DNA of 26,541 bases. Source: Candidatus Anaerobutyricum stercoripullorum (GTDB lineage Bacteria > Bacillota > Clostridia > Lachnospirales > Lachnospiraceae). Location of the stretch: NCBI GenBank assembly GCA_019114885.1, contig DXEQ01000032.1, positions 1-26,541 on the forward strand, in the 5' to 3' direction. A program made the position numbers and the translations under genes. This document shows, piece by piece, positions 1 through 7,561 of the stretch. Positions within the stretch are counted from its first letter, which is position 1. Each line of letters starts with the position of its first letter. The notes beneath the pieces were generated by a model. The model saw only the letters and a program-made list of their open reading frames with translations, had not been told where the DNA came from and ran no database searches.

Positions 1-37
1 TCTGCCGCCAGTGCGGGGCCGCGCTTTCTTTCCGCGC

Positions 38-126
38 CGGCCACTATATTATGTAAGTCCACGCCGGTCAGCATACATCCAGTCGGCCGCTATATTATGT
101 AAGTCCACGCCGGTCAGCATCCATCC
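38..126. repeat. Two-copy direct repeat, period 46 bp
   Basis: Two nearly identical 43-base units (38-80 and 84-126) are separated by three bases and differ at two positions that I can see (A43/G89, and the A of CATACATCC against C in the second unit). The core contains TATATTATGTAAGTCCACG. It lies downstream of the hemB terminator in a stretch (1-231) where I see no credible gene on either strand. The window edge may hide further copies. Confidence 0.85.
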
Positions 127-231
127 GGGCAGCCGCGCCCCGCTATGGCCTCTGTAGTTAGCATATTTTAATCACCGTTAGTATAGTCTACATGAGAAAA
201 ATAATCAATAAGCATTTTGCACGAAAAAAGC

Positions 232-302
232 AAAAAAACACCGGACGCAGGGGCCCTCCCTGTCAGAAGCAGCCTGACGGAGATTCCTGTTCCGGTGTTT
301 TT
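232..302 (-). terminator. Intrinsic terminator after hemB (end of the cob operon)
   Basis: On the minus strand the arm AAAAACACCGGA (from 302) pairs with TCCGGTGTTTTTTT (ending at 232), so the stem closes directly onto a run of seven T. The long loop holds a smaller hairpin (GTCAG / CTGAC, about 262-277). The plus strand also ends in a T-run (297-302), so it could act in both directions. It starts 45 bases past the hemB stop and is the clearest terminator for the whole minus-strand gene block. Confidence 0.85.
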
Positions 303-346
303 ATTATGCTTTTATGTAATTGTTTTATCGCACGACGTCCGGGTTC

Positions 347-1315
347 CTACTGCTCTTCTTTCAGCCAGCGGGCCACATCCAGCGCATGATAGGTGATGAT
401 CATCTGCGCGCCGGCACGTTTGATGGCGATCATATTTTCCATGACAAGCTTCTTCTCGTCAACCCAGCCCTGCATGGCGGCTGCCTTCACGATGGAATAC
501 TCACCGCTCACGTTGTAGGCGGCCAGCGGCATCCGTGTCTCCATGGAAGCGGTCTTTAAAATGTCCAGGTAAGCCAGGGCCGGTTTTACAATGATGATGT
601 CCGCGCCCTCATCGATATCGTCCTGGATGTCGCGCATGGCTTCTCTCGGATTATGGAAGTCCATCTGATAGGTCTTTCTGTCGCCAAAGCCCGGTGCGGA
701 GTGCGCCGCGTCACGGAACGGACCGTAGTAGCCGGAAGCCATCTTGGCGCTGTAAGCCATGATCGGCGTAGTCTGTAATCCGGCCTCGTCCAGCGCTTCC
801 CGGATGGCCGCCACGTGACCATCCATCATGTTGGACGGAGCTACCATGTCGGCGCCGGCCTGCGCACAGGTCACGGCGGTCTTTGCCAGCAGAGGCAGTG
901 TCTCATCGTTCAGGATCTCGCCGTCTTTGATCAGACCGCAGTGTCCGTGGGAGGTGTACTCGCACAGACAGATGTCCGCGATGACCACCAGCTCCGGAAA
1001 TACCTTCTTGATGTGGCGGATGGCCTCCTGAATGATTCCGTGTTCATTGTAAGCCTCGGAACCGCACTCATCCTTGTGGGCAGGGATGCCGAACATCAGC
1101 ACACCCTTGATGCCTGCCTCCCGGATCCGGTCCAGTTCCTCATCCAGACGGTCAATGGAATACTGGTAGATGCCAGGCATGGACTCGATCGGGTTCTTGA
1201 TATTTTCTCCTTCTATCACAAAAATCGGATAGATCAGATCTGAAACGCTGACGGAGGTCTCGCTGACCAGCGCCCGCATATTTGCCGTTGCACGTAAACG
1301 TCTTCTGCGAATCAT
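347..1315 (-). CDS. hemB: Delta-aminolevulinic acid dehydratase (porphobilinogen synthase)
   Basis: This enzyme condenses two 5-aminolevulinate molecules to porphobilinogen, the second committed step of tetrapyrrole synthesis, in the cytoplasm. The 322-residue length is normal for the family. Visible signatures are the metal-site cysteines C116, C118 and C126 in DICLCEYTSHGHCG and the two Schiff-base lysines, K191 (in AYSAKMASGYYGPFRDA) and K244 (in IIVKPALAYLD). The three cysteines point to a zinc-dependent form. The start is set by AAGGAGGAG at 1321-1329, seven bases upstream. It is the last gene of the minus-strand cobalamin block, and a possible private promoter sits in the 208-base gap upstream. 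It feeds HemC in the fusion protein at 16633-19128. Confidence 0.97.
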   Translation of the reverse strand: MIRRRRLRATANMRALVSETSVSVSDLIYPIFVIEGENIKNPIESMPGIYQYSIDRLDEELDRIREAGIKGVLMFGIPAHKDECGSEAYNEHGIIQEAIRHIKKVFPELVVIADICLCEYTSHGHCGLIKDGEILNDETLPLLAKTAVTCAQAGADMVAPSNMMDGHVAAIREALDEAGLQTTPIMAYSAKMASGYYGPFRDAAHSAPGFGDRKTYQMDFHNPREAMRDIQDDIDEGADIIIVKPALAYLDILKTASMETRMPLAAYNVSGEYSIVKAAAMQGWVDEKKLVMENMIAIKRAGAQMIITYHALDVARWLKEEQ

Positions 1316-1379
1316 GTTTAACTCCTCCTTCTATGTGTGCCGGCCGCGCCGCGCGTGCCGGTAGTTTTTCTCTACGTTC

Positions 1380-1408
1380 ATTATACACCTGTCTCACAGG
1401 AAATCCAG
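1380..1408 (-). promoter_or_regulatory. Candidate internal promoter for hemB with inverted repeat in the spacer
   Basis: On the minus strand a perfect TATAAT (1385-1380) lies 65 bases before the hemB start codon. The -35 region is poor (CTGGAT or TGGATT, depending on spacing). The spacer holds a 13-base inverted repeat, CCTGT-CTC-ACAGG (1388-1400), which could be an operator. The -10 match and the unusually large gap to the previous gene are direct observations. Promoter function is inference. Confidence 0.4.
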
Positions 1409-1487
1409 CGAAATCTGCCCCGCACGGACAGTCGTTTTGTCGTCCCGACAGAGAGCCTTCCCCCACGCGATCTACCCCGGGAATAAT

Positions 1488-1508
1488 GTACATTTTCTGA
1501 AAATGTAC
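1488..1508. repeat. Perfect 21-base palindrome just after the GNAT stop codon
   Basis: Arms GTACATTTTC (1488-1497) and GAAAATGTAC (1499-1508) are exact inverted copies around a single T. It sits 15 bases downstream of the GNAT stop codon, where a terminator would be, but no T-run follows on the minus strand and the stem is AT-rich. Each arm is a copy of the octamer GTACATTT, which is over-represented across the window. It could be a weak terminator, a processing site or a protein-binding site. Confidence 0.8.
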
Positions 1509-1523
1509 TGGCCGCACCGCAGG

Positions 1524-1943
1524 CTACAGCTTAAGATACTGGATCATGCCCGGGCCCAGACTTTCGGTGGGCCTTGCGATAAAGCCGTGCTTTTTGTAGA
1601 AAGGCTCCCGCCCTCTGGCGCACATGAGATCGAACATCATCGTGGTTCCCGGAAAGCCGATATTTACCACAAAAGCTCGGAGGCTTTCCAGAATGAGGCC
1701 GCCGATGCCCTCGCCCTGCACTTCCGGGCGGATGATCAGATCCTGCACGTAGCAGATGATGGCTCCGTCCCCCACGATCCGCCCCATGCCGACGGCCTTG
1801 CCGTCCTTGAAGGCCACCAGGGTGTACAGGCTGTTGTCGAGGCCCCGCCTCGCCTGATCCCGGCTGAGTTTCGGAAAATGTACCGCCTCCCGAAGCTCCA
1901 TATATGTGTCAATGTCCAACTGGTCTTCCACTAATTGTACCAT
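1524..1943 (-). CDS. GNAT-family N-acetyltransferase, substrate unknown
   Basis: A 139-residue single-domain GNAT protein. The acetyl-CoA binding core is clear: a beta-strand YVQDLIIRPEVQGEGIGGLI (about residues 66-85) with the pyrophosphate-loop pattern QGEGIG, followed by a helix and the C-terminal element EPFYKKHGFIARP typical of the fold. Nothing identifies the acyl acceptor. The start overlaps the end of the upstream precorrin-2 dehydrogenase gene by 35 bases, and the ribosome binding site is weak (AAGGCAGG), which suggests translational coupling. No step of cobalamin synthesis needs an acetyltransferase, so its place inside the operon is unexplained. It may be a passenger or act on a small-molecule by-product. 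The call as GNAT is firm; any role in B12 is not supported. Confidence 0.9.
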   Translation of the reverse strand: MVQLVEDQLDIDTYMELREAVHFPKLSRDQARRGLDNSLYTLVAFKDGKAVGMGRIVGDGAIICYVQDLIIRPEVQGEGIGGLILESLRAFVVNIGFPGTTMMFDLMCARGREPFYKKHGFIARPTESLGPGMIQYLKL

Positions 1944-2703
1944 GATTCAAAACCTGCCTTATGATCGAATGGATTTCTTCCGGTGACAGGGTTCTCTCAT
2001 GAGAAAATGCTTCGGCCGCCGCCTGTTTTAGGATGGCCCGGCGGGCGCTTTCCTCACTGACATGGTCCTTCACGTACTCCCGAAGCTGCCCCAGCTGGGC
2101 TGTCAGCTCCCCGTAATATTCGGGGATCACCGCCTCCACCTTCCGGCGCACCCTGCTGGATACGACCGGGCTTTTGCCCGCCGTGTTGACCCCGATGCTG
2201 ACGTCTCCCTTTTTCACCACTGCCGGAAAGAAAAACGTACACTCTTCCGGGGCGTCCGCCACGTTGACCGGAATCTTGCGGTTTCGGCAAAACTGCGCCG
2301 CCCGGCTGTTTACCTGCCGGCTTCCGGTGGCGGCAACGACCAGCGCCGCGCCTTCCAGAAAAGCGGCAACAACCAGCGCCGCGTCCTCCGGAAAAGCGGC
2401 AGCTCCCGTACCTTCCACCGAAGATACATCTGCCGTCCCCGGTGCGGGCGCTTCTTCCCCCTGCTTTACTGCCTCTGTATGCAGGTACCGCACCGTCTCC
2501 AGTTCCCCGGTGGTCAGATCCCGCTGCCAGATCTTCTCCGGCGGCAGCAGTTCCCGAAGTTCTTTGCAGACCTCCCGGCTTACGATATGCACGTCGGCTC
2601 CATAGCGCAGCAGAGTCTGCGCCTTGCGCAGGGCCACCTTGCCGCCGCCGAGGATGACACATTTTTTCTGTTCTATTTTTATGAATATCGGAAAATATGC
2701 CAT
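1909..2703 (-). CDS. sirC: Precorrin-2 dehydrogenase (Met8/SirC/CysG N-terminal type)
   Basis: This NAD-dependent enzyme oxidises precorrin-2 to sirohydrochlorin, the substrate for cobalt insertion by CbiK (and for siroheme). I place the start at 2703 because MAYFPIFIKIEQKKCVILGG matches the family N-terminus and is preceded by AGAGGTG. The upstream in-frame extension lies in a repeat region. Visible are the Rossmann loop GGGKVALRKA (19-28), the segment NVADAPEECTFFFPA (147-161) carrying the expected catalytic Asp, and GVNTAGKSPVVSSRVR (171-186). At 264 residues it is longer than the usual 200-220. The excess is a low-complexity insert (about 80-113) ending in an 11-residue tandem duplication of the strand preceding AATGS. 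Whether ferrochelatase activity is retained cannot be judged. Confidence 0.92.
   Translation of the reverse strand: MAYFPIFIKIEQKKCVILGGGKVALRKAQTLLRYGADVHIVSREVCKELRELLPPEKIWQRDLTTGELETVRYLHTEAVKQGEEAPAPGTADVSSVEGTGAAAFPEDAALVVAAFLEGAALVVAATGSRQVNSRAAQFCRNRKIPVNVADAPEECTFFFPAVVKKGDVSIGVNTAGKSPVVSSRVRRKVEAVIPEYYGELTAQLGQLREYVKDHVSEESARRAILKQAAAEAFSHERTLSPEEIHSIIRQVLNHGTISGRPVGH
2330..2395. repeat. 33-bp tandem duplication inside sirC
   Basis: Two adjacent 33-base units (2330-2362 and 2363-2395) are nearly identical and start with GCGGCAACGACCAGCGCCGC or a close variant. They are in frame and encode AFPEDAALVVA and AFLEGAALVVA, so the protein carries a copied beta-strand in its nucleotide-binding domain. 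Confidence 0.85.
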
Positions 2704-2726
2704 GTCGCACCTCTTTCTCTCGGAAA

Positions 2727-2845
2727 ATCTCCGCACCGGACAGAGTGGTATCATTGTACGCGCGCCGCCCGCCATATCTCCGGCAAAGCGGTGTCATTGC
2801 ACGGGTTGCGCCGCCGTCCGACACATCTCCGCACCGGGCGGTCAC
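2727..2845. repeat. Diverged 49-bp tandem repeat between cobQ-btuR and sirC
   Basis: ATCTCCG recurs exactly every 49 bases (2727, 2776, 2825), with similar sequence following each time (for example TGGTATCATTGTACG against CGGTGTCATTGCACG). There are two full but diverged copies and a partial third. The repeat fills most of the 141-base gap and ends at the cobQ-btuR stop codon. I see no gene in it. Confidence 0.65.
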
Positions 2846-5067
2846 TATTTTTCTATGCCGACGCGGGAGCTTAAACCCCGGTCGAAGGGGTGCTTTCTCT
2901 TGCCGATCTCCGAGATATAGTCCGCCTGTTCCTCAAGCCGCCCGGACGGGTTCCGGCCCGTCAGGACCACCTCGAGATGCTCCGGCCGGTGGCTTAGAAA
3001 GTCGATCACCGGCTCTTCACTCAGCAGTCCCATGTCCATGGCGTAGACGCTCTCGTCCAGAATAAGCATGTCGTAATCTCCCGCCATGGCGCACAGCTTC
3101 GCAAACATGGCGTCATTGCTCTCCTTCAGCGCCGCCAGTTCCTGCTCGTTCATCTGGAAGGTGAACTTGTCCATCGGGGCGCCCGGCACCACCGTCACGC
3201 CTGACAGATAGTCGATCACCTGCCGTTCGCTGGAAGAGTTGTCCTTCAGAAACTGATGGAGCAGCACCTTTTTGCCGGCGCCCGCCGCCCGGACACAGAG
3301 TCCCATGGCGCAGGTGGTCTTCCCTTTACCGTCACCGCAGTAAATGTGTACGCAGCCCCGGTCTGAGGTATCGTCAGCCATCCCGCCGCAGCCGACGGAC
3401 TGTGTGCCGGTTTCTTTTTTGCCGGCATCCCCGGATGTTCCCGGTACATTTTCTGCGGCAGCGGAGATTCCCGGTACATTTTCTGCAGCAACGGAAATTC
3501 CTGGTACATTTTCTGCGGCAGCGGAGTTCTCTCCTGTCACATTTTGTTCGAAATCATTCTGTTTTTTTTTATGCGGTTCGTCTCCGTCGAAGAGGATACG
3601 GTATATGGCGTCCATATCCAGATGGTTTCGGATCAGATCCGCCAGCTTATTATACTGTATCTCCTTGTATTCCGCCACACTAAGATGATTTTCTCCCGGA
3701 TTGATGCCCTTTTCCCGCATGATATCGTGGACGAGGCCGAAGACCAGCGCCTCGTTATCAAAGATGCCGTGCAGGTAGCTGCCCCAGATGCGGCCGTCCG
3801 GCGTCATGTAGGCGTCGGTCCTGCCGTCGGAAAGCTCGATCATCGGCACCGCGCCGCCCAGATTGGTGGTGGCGCCCATGTGGATCTCGTAGCCTTCCAG
3901 CTGGCGATCCTTAAGTCCGTACAGGTTGTGCTCCTCCCGGATGCAGCCGTGAATCCGCGTGCGGGTCTTGCCACCCTGGAAGACCGTGGAAGTATCCAGC
4001 AGCCCCAGTCCCCGCATGTCGCCGCCGTGTTCCACGTGTTCCGGGTCGTGAAGCTCCTTTCCAAGAATCTGGAAACCGCCGCAGATACCGATGATGCGGG
4101 TATCCTTTGACGCCCGGATGATCTTGCTCTCCAGTCCGCTCTCGATGAGCCACTCCATGTCGGCCATGGTGTTTTTCGTACCCGGAATCAGAATCAGATC
4201 CGGTTCGCCCAGCTCTCTCTTATCCGTCACGTACCGCAGGGACACGCCGTCGATCAGCTCAAATACGCTGAAATCCGTAAAATTGGAAATGTGCGGCAGC
4301 CGGATGACTGCCACATCGATGCCCTCCGTGAAGGTCCGCTGGTTCAGGCGGTCGGACAGGCTGTCCTCGTCATCCACGTCGATCTTCTCCAGTGGGAGGA
4401 CGCCCAGCACCGGCTTGTCGGTCAGATCTTCCAGCATCTTAAGACCCGGTTTCAGAATCTCCACGTCGCCGCGGAACTTGTTGATGACGATACCGCAGAA
4501 CCGGTCCTGATCTTCCTGCGGCAGCAGCTTGATGGTGCCGTAGGCGGAGGCAAACACGCCTCCCCGGTCGATGTCAGCCACCAGGATCACCGGCGCGCCG
4601 GCCATCTTTGCCATGCCCATGTTGACGATATCATTCTCCGCCAGGTTAATCTCCGCCGGGGAACCGGCGCCCTCGATGACGATGATATCGTTTTCCGCCG
4701 CCAGATGCTCAAAGGCTTTCATGACCTCCGGGGCCAGATTGTCTTTCATCTTATAATATTCCTGGGCGCTCAGGTTATCATATACCTCGCCGTTTACGAT
4801 GACCTGAGAACCCATGTTGCTGGTGGGTTTCAACAGGATCGGATTCATCCAGTGGGTGGGTTCGATCATGGCTGCCTCCGCCTGCATGGCCTGGGCACGC
4901 CCGATCTCCAGTCCCTCCTTCGTGATGTAGGAGTTCAGCGCCATGTTCTGCGACTTAAACGGAGCCACCCGGTAGCCGTCCTGTTTAAAGACCCGACACA
5001 GCCCCGCTGTCACAAATGTCTTTCCCGAATTCGACATGGTACCCTGCACCATGATTGCCTTTGCCAT
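2845..5067 (-). CDS. cobQ-btuR: Cobyric acid synthase fused to cob(I)yrinic acid a,c-diamide adenosyltransferase
   Basis: The N-terminal part (about 1-500) is CobQ/CbiP, which amidates side chains b, d, e and g of adenosylcobyrinate a,c-diamide. It has the P-loop-like TMSNSGKTFVTAGL (10-23), ADIDRGGVFAS (164-174), the glutaminase nucleophile C329 in GICGGFQILG and H433 in WGSYLHGIFD. A linker (about 505-570) contains three near-identical 10-residue AAENVPGIS units. The C-terminal part (about 571-740) is BtuR/CobA-type ATP:corrinoid adenosyltransferase, with GDGKGKTT (578-585), ILDESVYAMDMGLL and the family C-terminus KRKHPFDRG..SRVGIEK. The two activities act one after the other, so the fusion may channel the adenosylated intermediate. 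Start 5067 is chosen because AAGGGAG lies eight bases upstream; ATG at 5073 is too close. The 5' end overlaps cobD by 83 bases. Confidence 0.95.
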   Translation of the reverse strand: MAKAIMVQGTMSNSGKTFVTAGLCRVFKQDGYRVAPFKSQNMALNSYITKEGLEIGRAQAMQAEAAMIEPTHWMNPILLKPTSNMGSQVIVNGEVYDNLSAQEYYKMKDNLAPEVMKAFEHLAAENDIIVIEGAGSPAEINLAENDIVNMGMAKMAGAPVILVADIDRGGVFASAYGTIKLLPQEDQDRFCGIVINKFRGDVEILKPGLKMLEDLTDKPVLGVLPLEKIDVDDEDSLSDRLNQRTFTEGIDVAVIRLPHISNFTDFSVFELIDGVSLRYVTDKRELGEPDLILIPGTKNTMADMEWLIESGLESKIIRASKDTRIIGICGGFQILGKELHDPEHVEHGGDMRGLGLLDTSTVFQGGKTRTRIHGCIREEHNLYGLKDRQLEGYEIHMGATTNLGGAVPMIELSDGRTDAYMTPDGRIWGSYLHGIFDNEALVFGLVHDIMREKGINPGENHLSVAEYKEIQYNKLADLIRNHLDMDAIYRILFDGDEPHKKKQNDFEQNVTGENSAAAENVPGISVAAENVPGISAAAENVPGTSGDAGKKETGTQSVGCGGMADDTSDRGCVHIYCGDGKGKTTCAMGLCVRAAGAGKKVLLHQFLKDNSSSERQVIDYLSGVTVVPGAPMDKFTFQMNEQELAALKESNDAMFAKLCAMAGDYDMLILDESVYAMDMGLLSEEPVIDFLSHRPEHLEVVLTGRNPSGRLEEQADYISEIGKRKHPFDRGLSSRVGIEK
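3439..3530. repeat. 30-bp tandem repeat, three copies, in the CobQ-BtuR linker
   Basis: Three units with period 30 are anchored on GGTACATTTTCTGC at 3443, 3473 and 3503. In frame on the minus strand they encode AAENVPGIS/AAENVPGTS units. Each unit carries one copy of the GTACATTT octamer. The repeat lies precisely between the two enzyme domains, so copy number could change linker length without breaking either enzyme. Confidence 0.9.
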
Positions 5068-6166
5068 ATCCATCTCTCCCTTCCCGTGTAAATGTATTGT
5101 CTTCTTCCAGCGCCCGGCGCAGCTCCCCGAGCAGCCGCACATTTTCTTTGTGGTCCCGGACGGCGATCCGCCAGTAGTCCCCGCTCAGATTCTCATAGTT
5201 ACCGCAGTTGCGGATCATGATGCCCCGGGCCTCCAGCCGCCTGTCCAGATCTGTCACGCCCGGCGTCCGGAAAAACAGATAGTTTGCCCGTCCGTCAAAC
5301 AGACACAGCGGCAGCTGCCGCAGTTCTTTTTTCATAAAATCACGTTCTTCCTTCACCGTCCGCACGACCGCCGCCCGGTACTCCGGATGTTCCAGAGCCG
5401 CCACGCCCGCGCACTGGGCGATGTGGCTTACCGACCATGCCTGACCGGCCCGGTTGATCCGGGCGATCACCGCCGGGTCGCCGCACAGCAGATAGCCCAG
5501 CCGGACGCCCGGAATGGCGTACAGCTTTGTGAAGGACTTTAAGATCATCAGATTCGGATAGTCTTTCAGATACGGTTTCACCGTGTAGTCCGCTTCCTCC
5601 TCGCAGATCTCCAGAAAACATTCGTCCACCAGGACCCGGCAGTGCATTTCCTGCGCCTTCTGCAAAATGTCCAGCACCTGCCGCCGGTCTGTGAGAAGCC
5701 CCGTCGGATTATTGGGGTTGCATAAGATCACCAGATCGATGTCTCCGGTGATGCGCTCTGTGACGTCCGGGCGAAGACACATTTCCTCGTCCAACGGCTC
5801 GTAGACCATCTGCGCTCCCGCTGCCGTCATGGCCTCCTCATATTCCACAAAGGCCGGTACCGGCAGAAGCACCTTCTCCGGTTTTAAACCGAAAGCCAGC
5901 CGGTAGAGCAGGTCCGCGCCGCCGTTGCCGCAGGCGACCGCCCCCGGCTCCACTCCGTCCTGCCGCCCGATGGCCTCCCGCAGCGCCGTACAGTCCGGGT
6001 CCGGGTAATTGACGGAACCCTCGATGGCGTCCACCATGGCCTTTTTGATGTGGGCCGGAATGCCCAGCGGACTGATGTTTGCGGAATAATCCAGAATCTG
6101 ATCCTCCCGAAGGCCCAGTTCCTTTGCTTTCTTATATATATTTCCGCCATGAGTGCTGTTTTTCAT
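4985..6166 (-). CDS. cobD: Threonine-phosphate decarboxylase (aminotransferase fold)
   Basis: This PLP enzyme converts L-threonine-O-3-phosphate to (R)-1-amino-2-propanol-O-phosphate, the arm that CbiB attaches to cobyric acid. The fold-type I signatures are HGGNIY near the N-terminus, ISPLGIP (31-37), CNPNNPTG (149-156), VDECFLE (180-186) and the PLP lysine K214 in SFTKLYAIPGVRLGY. The start at 6166 is supported by GAAGAGGA nine bases upstream. An in-frame ATG at 6211 has no such support. The protein (393 residues) is about 35 residues longer than expected: the last part, after ELRRALEE, is read out of frame from the beginning of cobQ, an 83-base overlap that looks like a lost stop codon or old frameshift. 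Histidinol-phosphate aminotransferase is the alternative, but the neighbours argue for CobD. Confidence 0.93.
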   Translation of the reverse strand: MKNSTHGGNIYKKAKELGLREDQILDYSANISPLGIPAHIKKAMVDAIEGSVNYPDPDCTALREAIGRQDGVEPGAVACGNGGADLLYRLAFGLKPEKVLLPVPAFVEYEEAMTAAGAQMVYEPLDEEMCLRPDVTERITGDIDLVILCNPNNPTGLLTDRRQVLDILQKAQEMHCRVLVDECFLEICEEEADYTVKPYLKDYPNLMILKSFTKLYAIPGVRLGYLLCGDPAVIARINRAGQAWSVSHIAQCAGVAALEHPEYRAAVVRTVKEERDFMKKELRQLPLCLFDGRANYLFFRTPGVTDLDRRLEARGIMIRNCGNYENLSGDYWRIAVRDHKENVRLLGELRRALEEDNTFTREGRDGYGKGNHGAGYHVEFGKDICDSGAVSGL

Positions 6167-6321
6167 GTCGTTTGTCCTCTTCCAATCTTTTTTGTATGTT
6201 ATCTGTCCCATCCGGTGCGTGCCGCGCAGTGGAACACGACTGTTCCGGCAGAAACTCCGGCGCGCACGTCGCTCGATGAAGCCCGCGCTGCCCGGCAGAA
6301 TTACCTGTCTGCTCCCGCGCG

Positions 6322-7347
6322 CTACACGATGGACAGTGGATTACCCAGCCAGAACACCAGCGCCCCGGTCAGGCAGCAGCACACCAACAGGGTGAGCGCG
6401 GCGCTCACGTAGAGCAGCCGGTTGGTCCGGCGGATATCTTCGTATTCCACCGGGCGGATGTCGTCGCCGATGGTCGGTTTCTCCACCGGTTTGCCGAAAT
6501 AGTTGTGGGTGCCGCCCAGCTGAATGTTCAGGGCTCCCGCCGCCACCGCCTCCGTCTGCGCGCTGTTGGGACTTAAGTGGGCGAAACGGTCTCTGCGAAA
6601 GACCCGCACGGCACCTTTTACATCCAGACGCAGCAGCGCCGAGGCCAGAATCATCATCACTGCCGCCAGCCGGGCCGGGATGAAGTTGCAGACGTCATCC
6701 AGTTTTGCCGAGGCGTGTCCGATGTGAATCAGGTCTTCGCTGCGGTAAGCCACCATGGAATCCAGGGTGTTGACCGCCTTATAGGCAAAGCCCAGCGGCG
6801 CGCCGCCGATGGCGATAAAAAACAGCGGCGCGATGACGCCGTCCGCCGTATTCTCCGCGATGGTCTCCACGTCGGCCTTGGCCACTTCGCTCTCGTCAAG
6901 CTCCTGCGTGTCCCGGCCCACCAGATAGGAGATCTCCTTTCTGGCTCCCGCCAGGTCTCCCTCCTTCAGCCGGGCGTAGACCTTCATGGACTCCCGTTTC
7001 AGGCTCTTTGTGGCCAGAATCTGGTAGATAAAGAAGGTCTCCAGCATGAAGCGCAGGACCGGGTGGATCCACGCTGCCACGTACAGGATGCCCGTGACCA
7101 GAGCAAATGTACCGAGCACGATAATCAGAGTCAGCGCATACCCGGCGAGGAGCTCCCCGCTTTCTTTCCGGGGCAGTCCCTGCTTTTTCGCCTCCTCGTA
7201 GGAGCAGCCGTAAACCAGCCGCAGCAGTCCGTTCTTTATTTTTGTGATAAACCATCCGATGATCTGTACCGGGTGGATGAGTCCGTGGGGGTCTCCCACG
7301 ATCAGATCCAGAAGAAATCCCAGTATCATTGAAACGATTAGTTGCAT
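6322..7347 (-). CDS. cbiB: Adenosylcobinamide-phosphate synthase, integral membrane protein
   Basis: CbiB joins aminopropanol phosphate (from CobD) to adenosylcobyric acid at the membrane. The 341-residue protein starts with a hydrophobic segment followed by the family motif GFLLDLIVGDPHGLIHPVQIIGWFI. It continues with long hydrophobic stretches (about 90-125 and 195-255), the conserved ETIAENTADGVIAPLFFIAIGGAPLGFAYKAVNTLDSMVAYR region in the middle, PARLAAVMMIL, SPNSAQTEAVAAGALNIQLGG and a C-terminal membrane segment (about 313-337). The start is set by GGAGG about seven bases upstream. The 155-base gap to cobD contains a small perfect hairpin, GGAACA/TGTTCC (6231-6246), and no gene. Upstream, the gap to cbiA is occupied by a tandem duplication. 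Confidence 0.95.
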   Translation of the reverse strand: MQLIVSMILGFLLDLIVGDPHGLIHPVQIIGWFITKIKNGLLRLVYGCSYEEAKKQGLPRKESGELLAGYALTLIIVLGTFALVTGILYVAAWIHPVLRFMLETFFIYQILATKSLKRESMKVYARLKEGDLAGARKEISYLVGRDTQELDESEVAKADVETIAENTADGVIAPLFFIAIGGAPLGFAYKAVNTLDSMVAYRSEDLIHIGHASAKLDDVCNFIPARLAAVMMILASALLRLDVKGAVRVFRRDRFAHLSPNSAQTEAVAAGALNIQLGGTHNYFGKPVEKPTIGDDIRPVEYEDIRRTNRLLYVSAALTLLVCCCLTGALVFWLGNPLSIV

Positions 7348-7458
7348 TTTTTCCTCCGCCTGACGCAGTCTGCCGCGTCAGTCATAATCAATCTATCTGT
7401 GTTCCGGCGTGATCTTTTCTGCCTCCTGGCTGTATTGGCAGCCGTTCGGCACCGCTTT

Positions 7459-7561
7459 GCCAGTCGCATTTCCTCGCCGCTTATCACCGCCGTCCGTATT
7501 CCTCTGCCAGTCGCATCTCCTTGCCGCTTATCACCGCCGTCCGTATTCCTCCGCCAGCCGC
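7459..7561. repeat. 47-bp tandem duplication spanning the 3' end of cbiA
   Basis: Unit one (7459-7505) and unit two (7506-7552) are nearly identical, and a third copy begins at 7553. The cbiA stop codon (7531-7533) lies inside unit two, and an equivalent stop triplet sits in unit one. The last codons of cbiA (EEYGRR and stop) are therefore repeated downstream as non-coding sequence. On the minus strand each unit also contains AAGGAGATGCG, which resembles a ribosome binding site but has no long reading frame behind it. Confidence 0.88.

Noticed and set aside
38..126. Start of a CRISPR array
   Set aside because: Only two units with a 3-base separation, no spacers of 30-40 bases and no cas genes; it is a simple direct duplication.
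192..389. Short plus-strand frame beginning before the hemB terminator
   Set aside because: It runs through the terminator hairpin into the antisense of hemB; no ribosome binding site and no recognisable product.
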